Position numbers and translations under genes: made by a program. Under the pieces are notes generated by a model. It saw only the letters and a list, made by a program, of their open reading frames with translations. It ran no database searches and had not been told where the DNA came from. A DNA stretch of 64,000 nt from an uncultured Oscillospiraceae bacterium (GTDB taxonomy: Bacteria; Bacillota; Clostridia; Oscillospirales; Ruminococcaceae), in the NCBI GenBank assembly GCA_947522735.1, contig CANNTZ010000004.1:1-64000 (forward strand), written 5' to 3'. Positions 61,136-64,000 of this stretch are shown piece after piece. Positions within the stretch are counted from its first letter, which is position 1, and each line of letters starts with the position of its first letter.

Positions 61136-61864
61136 TCAGATTATTTCCTTTCCTGCGCTCAGTTGCTCCAATTCAAAATTTATGCGGTTCAGTTTTAATT
61201 TGAGAGCTTTTTCTTTGTTGATGCAGACGGACAAGGTAATCCCGGATATTACGCATATCAATAAGGAGATCAAAACAAGCGTCGGGAGGTTGTATACGGT
61301 TAAGATGAAAAAGGCAAGGCCGAAAAAGACGATGAGCAGGATCGAGATGATTTTGGCGATAGTGAAGCGGTTTAGGCTTTGACTGAGGTTATTTTGAAGG
61401 GCGTTGCGTTCGGCCGCCGCTTTTCCAAACGCTTCGCGGTTCCGAGCGGCAAGCTGCTGATAATATGCGTTTTCCTCGCCGGTTGAAAATTCAAGCGCTC
61501 TTTTGAGGTCCGCGTTGTCCCCGATATATGATTGCAGACAGCCTATATCGCCGATTTGACGGAGCCTTTTGGCTGCCATTAGACGGAAAATATATGCCTT
61601 GGCGCATCTTGGGGAGATGTCCAGCACGCGCTCGGCGTATTGCGCGGCGGAGTCGAAGTCGCCGTCGCTGAGAAAGATAAGCGTGCGTTCGAGCAGCGAT
61701 TCCGTCCCGGCTAAGCCTTTGACCGAGACGCTGCCGGAAAGCTCAATCCTGTTTTTCTCAAAGGCAACATTTGCACCGCAATATGTGCAAAAGGAATGCT
61801 CACGCGAATCGTCGATGTCGATATCCGCGCCGCAGGCGGGGCATTTAAGCACTACGAGTCCCAT
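61136..61864 (-). CDS. Zinc-ribbon, TPR-like membrane protein
   Basis: A 242-residue protein. An N-terminal zinc ribbon (CPAC at 8-11 and CTYC at 26-29) is followed by a helical TPR-like region (about 55-120), a coiled segment, two membrane helices (about 168-190 and 193-213) and a charged cytoplasmic end. Similar architectures are common in Firmicutes without known function. Start ATG with GGAGGGA; first gene of a three-gene operon. Confidence 0.75.
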   Translation of the reverse strand: MGLVVLKCPACGADIDIDDSREHSFCTYCGANVAFEKNRIELSGSVSVKGLAGTESLLERTLIFLSDGDFDSAAQYAERVLDISPRCAKAYIFRLMAAKRLRQIGDIGCLQSYIGDNADLKRALEFSTGEENAYYQQLAARNREAFGKAAAERNALQNNLSQSLNRFTIAKIISILLIVFFGLAFFILTVYNLPTLVLISLLICVISGITLSVCINKEKALKLKLNRINFELEQLSAGKEII

Positions 61865-61913
61865 ATTATCCCTCCGTTGTCATAATTAAATTGTAAGAGC
61901 AACCGTCTTTTTT

Positions 61914-61942
61914 ATTATACTTTATCTTTGCCGCAATTGCAA
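61914..61942 (-). promoter_or_regulatory. Promoter of the zinc-ribbon operon
   Basis: Minus strand TTGCAA (61937-61942), 17 bp, TATAAT (61914-61919). Confidence 0.75.
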
Positions 61943-62000
61943 TAGCGGCTGAAAAAAGCCGAAAAGCGGTTGCTCTGTTTGGAATAGTACTTTTTTGGGA

Positions 62001-62142
62001 AATGATAAAGCGGACGCAAAAAAGTCCTATCCATCGGCAGGGGCTTTGGGATAGGACTTTTTAGAGATGATAAAAGTGACACAAAAAAATCCTATCCTCT
62101 CGTTAAAAACATGTAAAATGCGGTCTCAAAAAAGTCCTATAT
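62001..62142 (+). repeat. Three degenerate 32-bp direct repeats with an embedded hairpin
   Basis: Units at 62001-62032, 62066-62097 and 62110-62142 share an upstream GATAAA-like stretch and the core CAAAAAAGTCCTAT. An inverted copy at 62049-62062 pairs with the first unit as a 14-bp stem (AAAAAGTCCTATCC), and a weaker inverted copy lies at about 61983-61997. The 469-bp gap 61865-62333 contains nothing else recognisable apart from promoters. Confidence 0.8.
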
Positions 62143-62333
62143 GTGAACAAGTTTTTACTATTGCATTTATTGGCCAGTTGTTATACACTAAAAACATAAA
62201 ATATAACACGCGGCGGACAGAAAGCCATTAAGTTGGCATCGTATTTGTGCTTATATGTTATACACATTATATACGAAAAAACAATGCAGCCTCCGCCTGC
62301 GCGGGTCGCTATAAATGAAAAGGGGTCGAATCA

Positions 62334-63293
62334 ATGTCGGAAAAAACGAAGTCTCCCGGAGGGAGGCTGACGGCGAGGGACAGCAGGGCGCTCGCGTTTA
62401 AAAAATACGTGCGCGACTATTGGCAGCTTTACGTGCTGGTGCTCCCGGCGGTCGTATTCATCGCGATATTTGCATATCAGCCGATGTACGGCGCACAGAT
62501 AGCGTTCCGCAATTATAATGTGCGCGACGGGATCTGGGGCAGTCAGTGGGTGGGGCTTGAGCACTTCAAGCGGTTCCTCACCTCCAGCAACCTCTGGCCG
62601 CTGCTGCGAAACACGCTTGGCATAAGCCTGTATTCGCTTGTTGCGGGCTTCCCGGCTCCTATAATACTGGCATTCATGCTCAACGAGCTGCGCTCCAACA
62701 AGCTGCGCAAGGTCATACAGATGATATCGTATGCGCCGTACTTCATCTCTACGGTTGCCGTGTGCGGACTCATCATCCTGTTTTTGCAGCGAGAGAGCGG
62801 CCTGCTCAACGTCATAAGGATGGCGTTCGGGAAGGAGGGCATCGACTTCATCTCGCAGCCCAAATACTTCAAGACAATTTACGTCATCTCCGGCATATGG
62901 CAGGGCCTCGGCTGGGGCACCATCATCTATCTCGCGGCGCTCTCGGGCGTTGATCCGCAGATAGTTGAGGCGTCGATCATCGACGGCGCGAGCCGCTTCC
63001 AGAAGATATGGTACATAGACGTTCCGAGCATCCTGCCGACGATAGTGATTCTGCTGATACTGAGCTGCGGCTCCATCCTCAGCGTCGGCGGAGACAAGAT
63101 ACTGCTGCTGCAAAACCAGCTCAACATGGAATCGTCCGACGTCATTGCGACCTACGTCTACCGTCTTGGCATTCAGGGTGCGCAGTTCAGCTATACCACG
63201 GCGATAGGACTGTTTAACTCGGTGGTCAATTTTGTGATGCTCACGGTGGTCAACTATTTCGCCAAGCAGCTCACCGGCTCGTCGCTGTGGTGA
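62334..63293 (+). CDS. Sugar ABC importer permease, LplB-like
   Basis: A 319-residue inner-membrane permease with six helices (first at about residues 40-62, LYVLVLPAVVFIAIFAYQPMYG) and the cytoplasmic EAA loop (VEASIIDGASRFQKIWYIDVPSI) that contacts the ATPase. It belongs to the LplB/YtcP-associated oligosaccharide importers (CUT1-type). Start ATG has an AAAAGGGG site. The partner permease follows by 37 bp; the solute-binding protein probably lies beyond the window. Confidence 0.92.
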   Translation: MSEKTKSPGGRLTARDSRALAFKKYVRDYWQLYVLVLPAVVFIAIFAYQPMYGAQIAFRNYNVRDGIWGSQWVGLEHFKRFLTSSNLWPLLRNTLGISLYSLVAGFPAPIILAFMLNELRSNKLRKVIQMISYAPYFISTVAVCGLIILFLQRESGLLNVIRMAFGKEGIDFISQPKYFKTIYVISGIWQGLGWGTIIYLAALSGVDPQIVEASIIDGASRFQKIWYIDVPSILPTIVILLILSCGSILSVGGDKILLLQNQLNMESSDVIATYVYRLGIQGAQFSYTTAIGLFNSVVNFVMLTVVNYFAKQLTGSSLW

Positions 63294-63330
63294 TGCGGCG
63301 CGGCAGATAAATCAGGTCAGGAGGATCGAA

Positions 63331-64000
63331 ATGGCGTCTCACAGAAGAACAATGTCCGACAGGACGTTCGACACGATAAACGTAATCCTATTGCTGCTCA
63401 TAACGCTTGTCATCATATATCCGCTATACTTCACGGTAATAGCATCCTTCAGCGATCCGTATGCGGTTGCCAAGGGGCAGGTGGTGTTCGCAATCAAGGG
63501 CTTCACCATTGAGCCTTACGCGAACGTTTTCCGCAACGACGATATCTGGATAGGCTATAAGAACACGATAATTAACACTGTGCTGACCGTCGTCTATAAC
63601 CTTATCGTCACAATTCCGGCGGCGTATGTCATGTCTCGAAAGGGGCTGAAGGGCAAGGGCGTCCTGATGGGCTATTTCGTGTTCACGATGTACTTTGGCG
63701 GCGGGCTTATCCCGGGATATCTGCTCGTCAAGAACCTTGGGCTGATGAACACGCGCTGGGCGCTGATAATTCCGGCAGGCTTCAGCGTATATAACATGAT
63801 AATCGGGCGCACGTTCTTCATGTCCAACATGCCCGACGAGCTTTACGAGGCGGCGAAGATTGACGGGGCAAGCGAGTTTGGCATATTCTTCCGGATAGCG
63901 CTGCCGCTTGCCGGCGCGATAATCGCGGTGATTGCGCTCTATGTTGCGGTGGGGACATGGAACTCCTGGTTCAACGTGCTGCTGTATATAACCAACAAGA
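63331..64000 (+). CDS. Carbohydrate ABC importer permease, YtcP-like (partial)
   Basis: The first 223 codons of a second permease, cut by the window end. It begins MASHRRTMSDRTFDTINVI and has a first helix of the type LLLLITLVIIYPLYFTVIASF, the CUT1 segment YFGGGLIPGYLLVKNLGL and the EAA loop ELYEAAKIDGASEFGIFFRIALPL. A strong AGGAGGATCG site marks the ATG. With the preceding gene it forms the heterodimeric channel of an oligosaccharide importer. Confidence 0.92.
   Translation, partial: MASHRRTMSDRTFDTINVILLLLITLVIIYPLYFTVIASFSDPYAVAKGQVVFAIKGFTIEPYANVFRNDDIWIGYKNTIINTVLTVVYNLIVTIPAAYVMSRKGLKGKGVLMGYFVFTMYFGGGLIPGYLLVKNLGLMNTRWALIIPAGFSVYNMIIGRTFFMSNMPDELYEAAKIDGASEFGIFFRIALPLAGAIIAVIALYVAVGTWNSWFNVLLYITNK

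Overview
The window looks like a piece of chromosome from a GC-rich, anaerobic, probably spore-forming member of the Clostridia (an Oscillospiraceae- or Christensenellales-like gut or rumen bacterium). The reasons are Firmicute-type strong Shine-Dalgarno sites with frequent GTG/TTG starts, consensus TTGACA-17-TATAAT promoters in AT-rich gaps, a T-box leader, a Rex-type operator, the sporulation gene yunB, soluble HdrABC-MvhD electron-transfer genes and many intracellular glycoside hydrolases. The taxonomic placement is inference; no rRNA or tRNA gene is present to confirm it.

Layout. 1-6.3 kb (minus strand): an energy-metabolism run reading mdh/ldh-like dehydrogenase, fumarase, hdrB, hdrC, hdrA, mvhD and the start of a further Fe-S protein; a Rex-like operator sits on the dehydrogenase promoter. 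6.5-12.2 kb: YgjP-type peptidase, mfd, pth and a divergent MarR-type regulator with a palindrome at its transcription start. 12.2-16.2 kb: a tight four-gene operon (PfkB/RfaE-like kinase, ROK regulator, HAD phosphatase, deoxyhypusine-synthase-like protein) behind a consensus promoter overlapped by an inverted repeat. 16.3-19.8 kb: cysteine-desulfurase-like enzyme plus DUF3343 carrier, then two tandem paralogous PHP phosphoesterases. 19.9-24.9 kb: AEC transporter, cysteine-synthase-like enzyme, PFL/UPF0210 with its ACT partner, RluA-type pseudouridine synthase.

25-42 kb is an accessory, carbohydrate-oriented region: a small AT-rich island with gene remnants, a sugar-isomerase/amidohydrolase/beta-galactosidase operon divergent from a GH2-CE15-like pair, a badly broken capA-like pseudogene, an SDR, a GH106-like hydrolase with a pyridoxal kinase, and a MATE transporter. 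None of the glycosidases has a visible signal peptide, so they probably act on imported oligosaccharides. 42.4-52.9 kb: a heterodimeric ABC exporter with a terminator hairpin inside its leader, HEAT-repeat protein, second RluA enzyme, yunB, ligA and a membrane-bound AraC-type regulator.

52.9-64 kb: the most unusual locus is a complete T-box leader (specifier most likely CUC, leucine) controlling not a tRNA synthetase but an 843-residue fusion of an AP-endonuclease-2/xylose-isomerase-like TIM barrel with an acyl-CoA-synthetase-type adenylation enzyme; leuA lies just beyond on the other strand. Then follow a half-size TSUP transporter, leuA, DUF3810 protein, Smr protein, a mini LPXTG-like surface protein, a tandem array of four 18-bp palindromes with compensatory changes, a three-gene operon (zinc-ribbon membrane protein, hotdog thioesterase, C39-like protein), a set of direct repeats and hairpins, and the first two permease genes of a sugar ABC importer that runs off the end.
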